Below are positions 15,668 through 28,039 of a stretch of DNA of 64,000 nucleotides, one piece after another; positions within the stretch are counted from its first letter, which is position 1; each line of letters starts with the position of its first letter. A program made the position numbers and the translations under genes. Below the pieces are notes generated by a model. It was not told the DNA's origin. It was given only the letters and a program-made list of their open reading frames with translations, and made no database searches. Source of the DNA: Janthinobacterium fluminis (GTDB taxonomy: Bacteria; Pseudomonadota; Gammaproteobacteria; Burkholderiales; Burkholderiaceae_D); assembly GCF_028595325.1 (NCBI RefSeq), contig NZ_JAQQXR010000001.1, positions 124,001 to 188,000 on the forward strand, written 5' to 3'.

Positions 15668-18241
15668 GTGAAAATCTCGACCCGACTCAAGCTTGCCGAA
15701 CTGTTCTGCGTGATCGTCGTGGCCATCGTCGTCACAATGCTGCTGCTGACGAGCCAGCAGATGAAGCGCGAGCTGGTCAAGAACCAAAGCGCCAGCGAGG
15801 TGCTGCAGGCCGTCACGGCGCTGCGCTACCTGTCGCTGGAGTACGCCTTGCACCACGAACACCGCACGCGCATCCAGTGGCAGGGCAGGAACGCGTCGCT
15901 GGCCCGCGCGCTCGCCGTCAGCCAGGACTTCGACGGCGAGGAGGACGGCGAGATCATCGCCGAAATGCGCCACAACCTGGAGCGCGTCGACGTCCTGTTC
16001 GGCCTGCTGGTGGCGAACCGCCGCAGCCTGGCCCAGGCGCAGCCGCGCATCGAGGTGCTGGAAGAGCTGGAGACGCGGCTGTCGGGGCAGATCACCAACA
16101 AGACCCAGGCGATGATCTCGGCGGCGCTGGTGCTGTCCGAGCGCAGCCGCGCCGCCGTGCTGGCGGCCCAGCAGCGCGCCAACGCCGCCGTCGCCACCTT
16201 CGGCGGCCTGGTCATCCTGGTCGTCGCCGGCGTCATCGTCATCACGCTGCGCAGCGTCACGCGGCCGCTCGACAAGCTCAGCGAGGGCACCCGCATCGTC
16301 GGCGCCGGCAACCTCGACTTCTCGCTGGGCGTCAACACCACCGACGAAATCGGCGACCTGGCGCGGGCCTTCGACGCCATGACGGAAAAGCTCAAGCTCA
16401 CCACCGTCTCGCGCGACGAGCTGGTGCGCGCCAACGCGGTGCTGCACGGCGAAATCATCGTGCGCCAGCAAGCCGAGCAGAAAGTCCAGGCCCAGCTCGG
16501 GCGCCTCAACCTGCTGCACCAGATCACCCGTTCGATCGGCGAGCGGCAGGATTTGCGCAGCATCTTCCAGGTCGTCATCCGCAGCCTGGAAGACCAGTTG
16601 CCGCTGGACTTCGGCTGCATCTGCCTGTACGACGCGGCCAAGCAGATGCTGGTCGTGACCAGCGTCGGCCTGCTCAGCGAACCGCTGGCGCGGGTGTTCT
16701 CGATGAACGAGCACGCCCGCATCCCGATCGACGAAAACGGTCTGTCGCGCTGCGTGCGCGGCGAACTGGTCTACGAGGCCGACATCGCCGACGTGGGCTT
16801 CCCGTTTCCGCAGCGGCTGGCGCGCGGCGAGCTGCGCGCGCTGGTGATGGCGCCGCTGCTGGCCGAGAGCACGGTGTTCGGCGTGCTGGTGGTGGCGCGC
16901 CGCGCCGCCTACAGCTTTTCCAGCGGCGAATGCGAGTTCCTGCGCCAGTTGAGCGAGCACGTGGCGCTGGCCGCCAACCAGGCGCAGTTGTACGGGGCGC
17001 TGCAGCGGGCCTACGACGATTTGCGCCAGACCCAGCAGTCGGTGATGCAGCAGGAGCGCCTGGGCGCGCTGGGCCAGATGGCCAGCGGCATCGCCCACGA
17101 CATCAACAACGCCATCTCGCCGGTGGCGCTGTACACGGAATCGCTGCTGGAGACGGAGCTGAACCTGAGCCCGCACGGACGCCACTGCCTGGAAGTGATC
17201 GAGCGGGCCATCGACGACGTCGCCGCGACGGTGGCGCGGATGCGCGAATTCTACCGCCAGCGCGAGCCGCAACTGACGCTGGCGCCGGTCGACGCCAGCC
17301 TGCTGGTGCAGCAAGTGGTCGACCTGACGCGGGCGCGCTGGAGCGACATGCCGCAGCAGCGCGGCATCGTCATCGAGCTGCGCACCGAGCTGGCGGCGGG
17401 GCTGCCGGCCATCATGGGCGTCGAGGGCGAAATCCGCGAGGCGCTGACCAACCTGGTCTTCAACGCCGTCGACGCCATGCCCGAGGGCGGCACGCTGACG
17501 CTGCGCACGGTGCTGGGACCGGAGCCGGAGCCGGCGCCGGACGGCGCCGTCGCGGCGCCGCGGCTGGTGATCATCGAAGTGGGCGACAGCGGCGTCGGCA
17601 TGGACGACAGCACGCGGCGGCGCTGCCTGGAGCCGTTTTTCACGACCAAGGGCGAGCGCGGCACCGGCCTGGGGCTGGCGATGGTGTACGGCATGATGGA
17701 GCGCCACGGCGCCCACATCGACATCCGCACGGCGCCGCAGCAGGGCACGACGGTGAGCCTGCGCTTCCTGCTGCCGAGCGAAGCGGCCGAGCTGGCGCAG
17801 CCGGCCGGCGCCTACGCCATCTCGACCAGCCTGCGCATCCTGCTGGTCGACGACGACCCGATGGTGTTGAAGGCGCTGCGCGACATCCTGGAAATCGACG
17901 GCCACCGGGTGGTCGCGGCGGACGGCGGCCAGGCCGGCATCGACACCTTCCGCGCCGCGCAGCAGCAGGGCGAGGCGTTCGCGCTGGTCATCACCGACCT
18001 GGGCATGCCGTACATCGACGGGCGCAAGGTGGCGGCGGCGGTCAAGCAGATCGCGCCGCAGACGCCGCTGATCATGCTGACGGGCTGGGGGCAGCGGCTG
18101 GTGCCCGAGAGCGACAACCTGGTGCAAGTGGACTGCGTGCTGAGCAAACCGCCCAAGCTGCGCGAGCTGCGCTGCGCGCTGACGCAACTGTTTGAAAAGG
18201 CCGAACACGGGCCGGCGGCCCAATGCGCCGATCCGGGGTAA
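15668..18241 (+). CDS. Membrane hybrid histidine kinase, HAMP-GAF-HisKA-HATPase-REC
   Basis: An 857-aa kinase. TM1 is at about residues 11-29 and a periplasmic region of about 140 residues follows. TM2 is near 178-198 (GGLVILVVAGVIVITL), then HAMP, a GAF domain (about 290-440), a HisKA with His477 in ASGIAHDINNAISP, HATPase_c (GVGMDD, FFTTKGERGTGLGL) and a C-terminal REC (ILLVDDDP, ITDLGMPYIDG, LSKPP). The GTG start at 15668 is preceded by GAGGA that overlaps the stop of the binding-protein gene. The neighbouring tethered binding protein probably presents its ligand to the periplasmic part. No separate response regulator follows, so the output partner is unknown, unless it is the REC-HK-REC at 10134. 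Confidence 0.92.
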   Translation: MKISTRLKLAELFCVIVVAIVVTMLLLTSQQMKRELVKNQSASEVLQAVTALRYLSLEYALHHEHRTRIQWQGRNASLARALAVSQDFDGEEDGEIIAEMRHNLERVDVLFGLLVANRRSLAQAQPRIEVLEELETRLSGQITNKTQAMISAALVLSERSRAAVLAAQQRANAAVATFGGLVILVVAGVIVITLRSVTRPLDKLSEGTRIVGAGNLDFSLGVNTTDEIGDLARAFDAMTEKLKLTTVSRDELVRANAVLHGEIIVRQQAEQKVQAQLGRLNLLHQITRSIGERQDLRSIFQVVIRSLEDQLPLDFGCICLYDAAKQMLVVTSVGLLSEPLARVFSMNEHARIPIDENGLSRCVRGELVYEADIADVGFPFPQRLARGELRALVMAPLLAESTVFGVLVVARRAAYSFSSGECEFLRQLSEHVALAANQAQLYGALQRAYDDLRQTQQSVMQQERLGALGQMASGIAHDINNAISPVALYTESLLETELNLSPHGRHCLEVIERAIDDVAATVARMREFYRQREPQLTLAPVDASLLVQQVVDLTRARWSDMPQQRGIVIELRTELAAGLPAIMGVEGEIREALTNLVFNAVDAMPEGGTLTLRTVLGPEPEPAPDGAVAAPRLVIIEVGDSGVGMDDSTRRRCLEPFFTTKGERGTGLGLAMVYGMMERHGAHIDIRTAPQQGTTVSLRFLLPSEAAELAQPAGAYAISTSLRILLVDDDPMVLKALRDILEIDGHRVVAADGGQAGIDTFRAAQQQGEAFALVITDLGMPYIDGRKVAAAVKQIAPQTPLIMLTGWGQRLVPESDNLVQVDCVLSKPPKLRELRCALTQLFEKAEHGPAAQCADPG

Positions 18242-18259
18242 GTCCGCTTGTTCTTGCCG

Positions 18260-18496
18260 TCAGGCGGGCCGCCGGCGCGCCGGCGGCCGCTGCCGCAGCG
18301 GATCGAGCAAATGCCGCAAATCATTGTGATCGAGCTCGTACATCAAGGCGATCAGCTTGCCCAGCTCGCCGGACGGAAAGCCTTCGCGCGCGAACCAGCC
18401 CAGGTAATGGCCGGGCAGGTCGGCGATGACGCGGCCTTTGTATTTCCCGTAAGGCATTTCAAGGGTCAGCAACAGGTTTAAGGACTCTGGATTCAT
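18260..18496 (-). CDS. DUF3820 family protein
   Basis: A 78-aa protein matching the DUF3820 type. The segment MPYGKYKGRVIADLPGHYL near the start and GFPSGELGKLIALMYEL in the middle are typical. Homologues are small cytoplasmic proteins, sometimes annotated as quorum-regulated virulence factors without proof. It converges on the hybrid kinase (18 bp between stops) and is divergent from the MFS gene at 18667. The C-terminus is Arg/Pro-rich. Confidence 0.85.
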   Translation of the reverse strand: MNPESLNLLLTLEMPYGKYKGRVIADLPGHYLGWFAREGFPSGELGKLIALMYELDHNDLRHLLDPLRQRPPARRRPA

Positions 18497-18666
18497 GGCG
18501 AAGATCGGCGTTGAGCGTGTGCGCTCAATATAGCAGAACGGCGGCGGGCGGCGCCGGGCCGCGTTGATTATTGATTTCGGCGCAAATATCTTCTGCCCGG
18601 AAACCTATTTTTCGACGCAAAGATTCGCCAGATAATGCGTGGCATCCACTTTAACGGAGTTATGCC

Positions 18667-19887
18667 ATGCCCATTGCCTTGCTCGCGCTCACCATCAGCG
18701 CATTTGCCATCGGAACCAGCGAATTTGTCATCGTCGGCCTGTTGCCGAACATCGCCGCCGACCTCGGCGTCGACCTGCCGTCGGCCGGCCTGCTGGTCAG
18801 CCTGTACGCGCTCGGCGTCGCCGTCGGTGCGCCGGTGCTGACGGCCCTGAGCGGCAAACTGCCGCGCAAGACCCTGCTGTTGTCGCTGATGGTACTGTTC
18901 ACCGTCGGCAACCTGCTGGCCTGGCAATCGCCGGGCTACGCCAGCCTGGTCGCCGCGCGCATCCTGACCGGCCTGGCGCACGGCGTCTTCTTCTCGATCG
19001 GCTCGACCATCGCCACCTCGCTGGTGGCGAAGGAAAAAGCCGCCAGCGCGATCGCCATCATGTTCACGGGACTGACGGTGGCCCTGGTCACCGGTGTGCC
19101 GCTGGGTACCTTCATCGGCCAGCATTTTGGCTGGCGCGCAAGCTTCCTGGGCGTGTCGGTGCTGGGCGTGCTGGCCTTCCTCGGCAGCCTGGCGTACATT
19201 CCCGCGACGATCCGGCACAGCAAGCCGGCCGCGCTGCTGGAGCAAGTGCGGGTGCTGGGCCAGCCCCGCCTGCTGCTGGTGTATGCGATGACGGCCGTCG
19301 GCTACGGCGGCTCCTTCATCGCCTTCACCTATCTGGCGCCGATCCTGCAGCAGGTGTCGGGCTTCAGCGCCGGCGTCGTCAGCCTGGTGATGCTGGTGTA
19401 CGGTGTCTCTGTCGCGGTGGGCAATATCTGGGGCGGCAAACTGGCTGACCGCCGCGGCCCGGTCGGCGCGCTGAAAATCATCTTCCTGATGCTGGCGGCC
19501 GTGCTGCTGGCGCTGACCTTCACGGCGCCGCATCCCTGGCTGGTGCTGGCGACGGTGCTGCTGTGGGGCGCCGTGGCCTTCGGCAACGTGGCTGGCTTGC
19601 AAGTGTACGTGGTGCGTCAGGCCGAGCATTTCACGCCGCGCGCCGTCGACGTCGCCTCCGGCCTGAACATCGCCGCCTTCAACCTCGGCATCGCCGGCGG
19701 CGCCTGGGGCGGCGGCCTGATCGTTGCGCATCTGGGGCTGGTGCATACCGGCTGGATAGGCGCGCTGGTGGTGCTGGGCGCCTTCGGCCTGACGGCGCTG
19801 AGCGGCCGGCTCGACCGCAACCATCCCATCCCTGTGCCGGGCACAGTGCCATCGCCCATTTGCCAGTGTGTATTAAATACAATGTGA
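18667..19887 (+). CDS. MFS transporter, AraJ/SotB-type (DHA1) exporter
   Basis: A 406-aa protein with about 12 hydrophobic helices. The start LLALTISAFAIGTSEFVIVG and the loop GKLPRKTLLL between TM2 and TM3 place it in the DHA1 group with AraJ, SotB and YdhP. Those proteins export sugars, arabinose or drugs. The centre (RILTGLAHGVFFSIG) is motif B/C-like. ACGGAG lies 6 nt before the ATG at 18667. No regulator sits beside it. Its stop is only 4 bp from the palindrome at 19892, which may double as a terminator-like hairpin. The substrate is unknown. Confidence 0.88.
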   Translation: MPIALLALTISAFAIGTSEFVIVGLLPNIAADLGVDLPSAGLLVSLYALGVAVGAPVLTALSGKLPRKTLLLSLMVLFTVGNLLAWQSPGYASLVAARILTGLAHGVFFSIGSTIATSLVAKEKAASAIAIMFTGLTVALVTGVPLGTFIGQHFGWRASFLGVSVLGVLAFLGSLAYIPATIRHSKPAALLEQVRVLGQPRLLLVYAMTAVGYGGSFIAFTYLAPILQQVSGFSAGVVSLVMLVYGVSVAVGNIWGGKLADRRGPVGALKIIFLMLAAVLLALTFTAPHPWLVLATVLLWGAVAFGNVAGLQVYVVRQAEHFTPRAVDVASGLNIAAFNLGIAGGAWGGGLIVAHLGLVHTGWIGALVVLGAFGLTALSGRLDRNHPIPVPGTVPSPICQCVLNTM

Positions 19888-19891
19888 TACC

Positions 19892-19946
19892 GGGGACAGA
19901 CCACGATTTTCAAGAAATTATTTCTTGAAAATCGTGGTCTGTCCCC
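19892..19946. repeat. 55-nt perfect palindrome, family A copy 1
   Basis: Arms of 27 nt (GGGGACAGACCACGATTTTC continuing to AAGAAAT) are perfectly complementary across a 1-nt spacer (T). The copy at 24427-24481 has the same arms with spacer A. The 13 nt after both copies (GGCTGTGGCGTCG) match, and a further block CCAGCCCTTATGCCGCCTAT recurs after each. In copy 2 that block holds the start codon of the symporter gene, so copy 1 carries a relic of that junction. The form resembles REP elements moved by RAYT (Y1-type) transposases; none is in the window. Confidence 0.85.
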
Positions 19947-20073
19947 GGCTGTGGCGTCGTTTTGCCCCAGCCCTTATGCCGCCTATTTGCGGCACGCATC
20001 GCCATTCCATGGGCCGGAGGGGGGTATTGCGGTCCCGCCTGTTTACAAAAAAATTATTTTGGCCAGCTTTTGC

Positions 20074-23579
<3,506 letters not shown>

Positions 23580-23722
23580 CGGGGGTCACTCCTTTGTCCG
23601 GCGAAAACGGCGTATGCGAAACGAGTGTACCTCAGGTAGGGCGGAGTGGAAAGAAAGTGTATAAACAACATTTCCCAAGGGGGCGGCGCGGCCCGTCGTG
23701 TGGGAAAAATGCCGCGCCCGCC

Positions 23723-24346
23723 TCAGCGGCCGAAGTCGCGCAGCCGCAGGTGCAGCAGTTCGTCGCGGCGGTCGGCGTCGCGGCGCAGGTAGTCGTTGTC
23801 GCGCGACAAGCTATTGTTGTCGTTGACGAGGCGATTGAATTCGTTCAGCAGGTTCTTGCGGATGTCGGCGCCGAGGTCGGACCTGTCGAGGGCGTTGCGG
23901 ATGTCGTTGATGCGCCGGTTGTTCGAGCGGATGGCGCTGTCGTTCGACGACAGGCGCGCGCGCAGGTTGGCGATTTCGCTCTCCATGCCGTAAATTTCAT
24001 AGCCGCGGTGGTATTCCGCCATGAAGTCGGCCTGCAGATTGGGCGGGCAGGCGGCGGCGTTCTGGCGCTTGCCGGCGCGGCCCTGGTGGAAGCCGTTTTC
24101 GGCCTGGCAGTAGGTCAACATGCCCCTGCTGCGGCCCAGGTGGTAACTGTCGAAATTCACTTGCACGCCGTATTCGGCGCAGGCTTGGGCGTGTTGCTGC
24201 AATTGTTCGCTGGGCAATCCCTGGGTGCCGTCGTTGAAGCCGATTTGCTGCCAGTCGCCGCTCAGGCATTGATCCTTGCTCAGACTGGCGCAACCGCTGA
24301 GCGCGAGGGCGCCGGCAAGCAAAAGGGAAAGGTGGAGAGGGCGCAT
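23723..24346 (-). CDS. DUF2799-type lipoprotein
   Basis: A 207-aa outer-membrane or periplasmic lipoprotein. The signal peptide ends in the lipobox LSGC with Cys19. The mature part fits the DUF2799 pattern: GDWQQIGFNDGTQGLP, HAQACAEYG, GRSRGMLTYCQAENGF and a helical MAEYHRGYEIYG. A second half of about 80 residues is a charged coiled coil rich in Asn, Asp and Arg (RARLSSNDSAIRSNNRRI). The function of the family is not known. The ATG at 24346 was selected for the signal peptide; the longest ORF runs into the palindrome. Confidence 0.85.
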   Translation of the reverse strand: MRPLHLSLLLAGALALSGCASLSKDQCLSGDWQQIGFNDGTQGLPSEQLQQHAQACAEYGVQVNFDSYHLGRSRGMLTYCQAENGFHQGRAGKRQNAAACPPNLQADFMAEYHRGYEIYGMESEIANLRARLSSNDSAIRSNNRRINDIRNALDRSDLGADIRKNLLNEFNRLVNDNNSLSRDNDYLRRDADRRDELLHLRLRDFGR

Positions 24347-24426
24347 CTGGGTTCCGATAATGTGGCAGGGGGGGCGGGGCGCCGGCGCGGCGTGCCGGGC
24401 AGTTACAATAAATTCTATCAGGCGCT

Positions 24427-24481
24427 GGGGACAGACCACGATTTTCAAGAAATAATTTCTTGAAAATCGTGGTCTGTCCCC
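24427..24481. repeat. 55-nt perfect palindrome, family A copy 2
   Basis: It has the same 27-nt arms as 19892-19946, with the opposite spacer base. It lies 73 bp before the symporter start and 80 bp upstream of the DUF2799 gene. With copy 1 it brackets a 4.5-kb block holding two kinase genes and a lipoprotein gene. On RNA either strand would form a long hairpin, which could also act on transcription into the neighbouring genes. Confidence 0.85.
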
Positions 24482-24554
24482 GGCTGTGGCGTCGCCCTGC
24501 GGCGCGGTCGGTGTATATTGCCGGCCACACTAGTTTCCACATTTCCCAGCCCTT

Positions 24555-26027
24555 ATGCCGCCTATTTTGCTGTTTATTTTCGTGCTAGCCTATTTCGCGC
24601 TGCTGCTGGGCGTGGCCTGGCTGACCTCGCGCAATGCCACCAATCAGAGCTTTTTCATCGGTAACAAGAGCAGCAACTGGATGCTGGTCGCCTTCGGCAT
24701 GGTCGGCACCACGCTCAGCGGCATTACTTTCGTTAGCGTGCCGGGCGCCGTCGGGCGCGACGGCTTCGGCTATCTGCAATTGGTGCTGGGTTATGTCCTC
24801 GGCTACCTCGCCGTCGCCGCCGTGCTGCTGCCGCTGTACTACCGGCTGCGCCTGACCTCGATCTACCACTATCTGGACGCCCGCCTGGGGCGGCGCGCTT
24901 GCCAGAGCGGCGCCGCCTTCTTCATCCTGTCGCGCACGCTGGGGGCGACGGCGCGGCTCTATCTCGTCGTCAATATCCTGCAGGCCACCATCCTCGACAG
25001 CCTGGGCGTGCCGTTCTGGCTGACCAGCGCGGCCGTGCTGCTGATGATCTTGCTCTACACCTACGAGGGCGGCGTCAAGACCATCGTCTGGACCGACACG
25101 CTGCAGACGGCGGGCATGTTGCTGGGCCTGCTCATCTGTGTCGTCTTCCTGCTCAAGGCCCTGGACCTGTCGGTCGTCGACAGCCTGCGGCGCATGCAGG
25201 CGCAGGGCTTGACGCGCATCGTCACCGACAATGTCGACAGTCCCGCGTATTTCTGGAAGCAGGTGTTGGCCGGCATGTTCATTACGATTGCGATGACGGG
25301 CCTGGACCAGGAGATGATGCAAAAGACCATTTCCGTGAAGACGCTGGCCGACGCGCAAAAGAATTTGCTCAGCCTGATGCTGATCCTGGTCGGCGTGCTG
25401 TCGCTGTTCCTGTTCCTCGGCGGCCTGCTGGCGCTGTACGCGCCGCTGGCCGGCGTCGGCGCCAGCGGCGACAAGCTGTTCCCCGCCGTGGTGCTGGGAC
25501 ATATGCCGGCGGCCGTGCAACTGGTCTTTTTCGTCGCCCTGATCTCGGCCCTGTTCCCCAGCGCGGACGGGGCGATCACGGCGCTGACCTCGACGTTTTG
25601 CATCGATCTGCTGGGCCTGCAGCGCCGCGGCGACCTGTCCGAGGCGCGCCGGCGGCGCTGGCGCCACCGCGTCCACCTGGGCTTCGCCGCGCTGTTCCTG
25701 CTGCTGATCATGGTGTTCAAGTGGATCGACAGCGCCAGCATGATAGGCGTGATCCTGAAGCTGGCCGGCTATACCTATGGCCCCCTGCTGGGACTGTTCG
25801 CCTTCGGCCTGTTGAGCGGGCGCCGCGTGCGCGAGCGCTGGGTGCCGCTGGCGGCGCTGGCCGGGCCGTTGCTGTGCGCCGGCCTTGAGCGGTATCAAGA
25901 GCAAATCTTCGCCACTTATCGTCTGGGATTAGAATTACTTATCATTAACGGGCTGCTGGTGCTGGCGGGCCTGTTCCTGATCTCGCTGCCGCAGACGCAG
26001 CCCGCGCCGGCGCTGCTGCAGCCTTAA
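24555..26027 (+). CDS. Sodium:solute symporter (SSS family)
   Basis: A 490-aa transporter with about 13 hydrophobic helices. The N-terminus has TSRNATNQSFFIGNKSSNW, then GMVGTTLSGITFVSVPGAVG, the sodium-binding TM2 region of the LeuT-fold SSS family. TM6-7 show YEGGVKTIVWTDTLQT, a family hallmark. It probably takes up a small organic solute with sodium; this subgroup is usually unassigned. No strong Shine-Dalgarno site precedes the ATG, and the upstream 90 nt begin right after palindrome copy 2. A shortened copy of the start region lies at 19965-19988. Confidence 0.88.
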   Translation: MPPILLFIFVLAYFALLLGVAWLTSRNATNQSFFIGNKSSNWMLVAFGMVGTTLSGITFVSVPGAVGRDGFGYLQLVLGYVLGYLAVAAVLLPLYYRLRLTSIYHYLDARLGRRACQSGAAFFILSRTLGATARLYLVVNILQATILDSLGVPFWLTSAAVLLMILLYTYEGGVKTIVWTDTLQTAGMLLGLLICVVFLLKALDLSVVDSLRRMQAQGLTRIVTDNVDSPAYFWKQVLAGMFITIAMTGLDQEMMQKTISVKTLADAQKNLLSLMLILVGVLSLFLFLGGLLALYAPLAGVGASGDKLFPAVVLGHMPAAVQLVFFVALISALFPSADGAITALTSTFCIDLLGLQRRGDLSEARRRRWRHRVHLGFAALFLLLIMVFKWIDSASMIGVILKLAGYTYGPLLGLFAFGLLSGRRVRERWVPLAALAGPLLCAGLERYQEQIFATYRLGLELLIINGLLVLAGLFLISLPQTQPAPALLQP

Positions 26028-26102
26028 ATTCACACAACATTGAATTTTTAGACTACAGTGGATAATTAGCAACTTTAATTCACCTGACCTGCTGGAGTGT
26101 CG

Positions 26103-27968
26103 ATGTCCTTGAATCCGTTTCCTTACCTGCGCCGCGGCGCAGGTTTTGCCTGGCGCACGCTCGATGCGATGCGCCGTTTCTTGCTGAACCTGCTGTTTTT
26201 GGCCATTCTCGTCGGTATCGTCTGTGCGATCATCTTCGGCGGCACGGCGCCGCTGGCGCCGAAAACCACGCTGGTGCTGGACTTGCAGGGCAAGCTGGTG
26301 GAGCAGCATAGCGGCGGCGTGCGCGAAGTGCTGTTGTCGAATGCCCGCGGCGAGGACAAGAAAACCGTGCAATTGCGCGATGTGCTGACGGTGCTCGACG
26401 CCGCCGGCAAGGACCCGGCCATCGGCGCGGCCGTGCTGCTGCTGGACGACCTGCAGGGCGGCGGCCTGGCCTCGCTGCGCGAAGTGGCGGCGGCGCTGGA
26501 CCGCTTCCGCGCCACCGGCAAGAAAGTGACGGCCTGGGGTTCCAGCTTCGACCAGCGCCAGTATCTGGTGGCGGCGCACGCCAGCGAGGTGCTGATGCAC
26601 CCGATGGGCGGCGTGATGCTGGAAGGTTTCGGCCGCTATCGCAACTACTACCGCGACGCGCTCGACAAGGTCGGCATCACGGTCAACCTGCTGCGCGTGG
26701 GCACCTACAAGAGCTTCGCCGAGCCCTACATCGCGAACGGCCCGTCGGCCGCCGCCAGCGAAGCGGAAAGCTTCCTCAACAATGCGCTGTGGAGTGCCTA
26801 CACGGGCGAGGTGGAGAAGGCGCGCAAGCTGCCGCAGGGCGATCTGATGAAGGGCATCAACGATTTGCCGGCGCTGATGGCCGGCGCGGGCGGCGACATG
26901 GCCAAGGTGGCGCTGACGGCCAAGCTGGTCGACGGCCTGAAGACGCGCGACGAGTTGCGCGAGCTGATGATCGCGCGCGGCGCCAAGGATGCCGAGGGCA
27001 AGACCTTCCGCCAAGTGTCGTTTGACGACTACCTGGCGCGCCAGCATCCGAAAAGCGACGGCGACGCCGTCGGCGTGATCGTCGCCTCCGGCGAAATCAG
27101 CGACGGCGTCGCGGCGCCGGGCGCCATCGGCGGCCTGTCCACGGCCAAGCTGATCCGCCAGGCGCGCGAGGACAAGCAGATCAAGGCCGTCGTGCTGCGC
27201 GTCGACTCGCCCGGCGGCAGCGCCTTCGGCTCCGAGCTGATCCGGCGCGAGCTGGAATTGACGCGCGCCGCCGGCAAGCCGGTGGTGGTGTCGATGGGCA
27301 GTGTGGCCGCGTCCGGCGGCTACTGGGTGTCGATGGCGGCCGACGAGGTTATCGCCGACGCCAGCACCGTGACCGGCTCGATCGGCGTGTTCGCCATCGT
27401 GCCGACGGCCGACAAGGTCATCGACAAGCTGGGCATCCACACGGCCGGCACCCCGACCACGTGGATGAGCGACGCCGGCAATCCGCTGCGTCCGCTCGAC
27501 CCGCGCTACGCCAACGTCATCCAGAGCAGCATCAACTACATCTACGCCGACTTCACCGGCAAGGCCGCGAAAGCGCGCAAGACGACGCCGGAGAAAATCG
27601 ACGCCGTCGCGCAGGGCCGCGTCTGGACCGGCGCGCAGGCCAAGGAGCGCGGCCTGATCGACACCGTCGGCGGCTACCGCGACGCGCTGGCGTCGGCCGC
27701 CAAGCGCGGCAAGCTGACGGGCGAGTACCGGGTCGCCTACATCGAGCGGGAAGGCTCGAAGTTCGACCGCTTGATCGACCTGGTCGGCATCTCCGCCGTG
27801 CGCACGCTGGGCCTGGGCGAGCACGTCAAGCTGGGCCTGACGGCCGGCACCGGCCTGCCGCCCGGCGTAGCGCTGGATATCGCCCACGAGCTGGGCTGGC
27901 TTGCGGATGTCAGCGCCGGCGGCAAACCGTTCAAGGCGCTGACGCATTGCCAGTGCGGCTCGCCGTAA
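26103..27968 (+). CDS. sppA: Signal peptide peptidase SppA, 67-kDa type
   Basis: A 621-aa inner-membrane protease that degrades cleaved signal peptides. One N-terminal membrane helix (about residues 24-47) is followed by two tandem peptidase S49 (crotonase-fold) domains. The catalytic dyad is Lys203 in GTYKSFAEPY of the first domain and Ser404 in VAASGGYW of the second, as in E. coli SppA. SPGGSAFGSELIRRE is the conserved substrate-site loop. The ATG at 26103 has CTGGAG 5 nt upstream; a GTG two codons earlier is less likely. A rho-independent terminator follows at 27998. Confidence 0.95.
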   Translation: MSLNPFPYLRRGAGFAWRTLDAMRRFLLNLLFLAILVGIVCAIIFGGTAPLAPKTTLVLDLQGKLVEQHSGGVREVLLSNARGEDKKTVQLRDVLTVLDAAGKDPAIGAAVLLLDDLQGGGLASLREVAAALDRFRATGKKVTAWGSSFDQRQYLVAAHASEVLMHPMGGVMLEGFGRYRNYYRDALDKVGITVNLLRVGTYKSFAEPYIANGPSAAASEAESFLNNALWSAYTGEVEKARKLPQGDLMKGINDLPALMAGAGGDMAKVALTAKLVDGLKTRDELRELMIARGAKDAEGKTFRQVSFDDYLARQHPKSDGDAVGVIVASGEISDGVAAPGAIGGLSTAKLIRQAREDKQIKAVVLRVDSPGGSAFGSELIRRELELTRAAGKPVVVSMGSVAASGGYWVSMAADEVIADASTVTGSIGVFAIVPTADKVIDKLGIHTAGTPTTWMSDAGNPLRPLDPRYANVIQSSINYIYADFTGKAAKARKTTPEKIDAVAQGRVWTGAQAKERGLIDTVGGYRDALASAAKRGKLTGEYRVAYIEREGSKFDRLIDLVGISAVRTLGLGEHVKLGLTAGTGLPPGVALDIAHELGWLADVSAGGKPFKALTHCQCGSP

Positions 27969-27997
27969 CAATAAAGTAGTTTTTTGGTATGTTTCAC

Positions 27998-28024
27998 AAG
28001 CCGGACGGGTCCGGCTTGTTTTAT
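27998..28024 (+). terminator. Rho-independent terminator after sppA
   Basis: AAGCCGGA pairs with TCCGGCTT around a CGGG loop, followed by GTTTTAT. It also rules out the longest start of the next ORF (27989), which would lie before the hairpin. Confidence 0.8.
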
Positions 28025-28039
28025 ATGGAAAGGACGAAT

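Noticed and set aside
27989..28039. Upstream ATG starts for the GNAT gene
   Set aside because: ATG 27989 lies before the sppA terminator hairpin, and ATG 28025 has no ribosome-binding site; GTG 28040 has AGGA at 5 nt.
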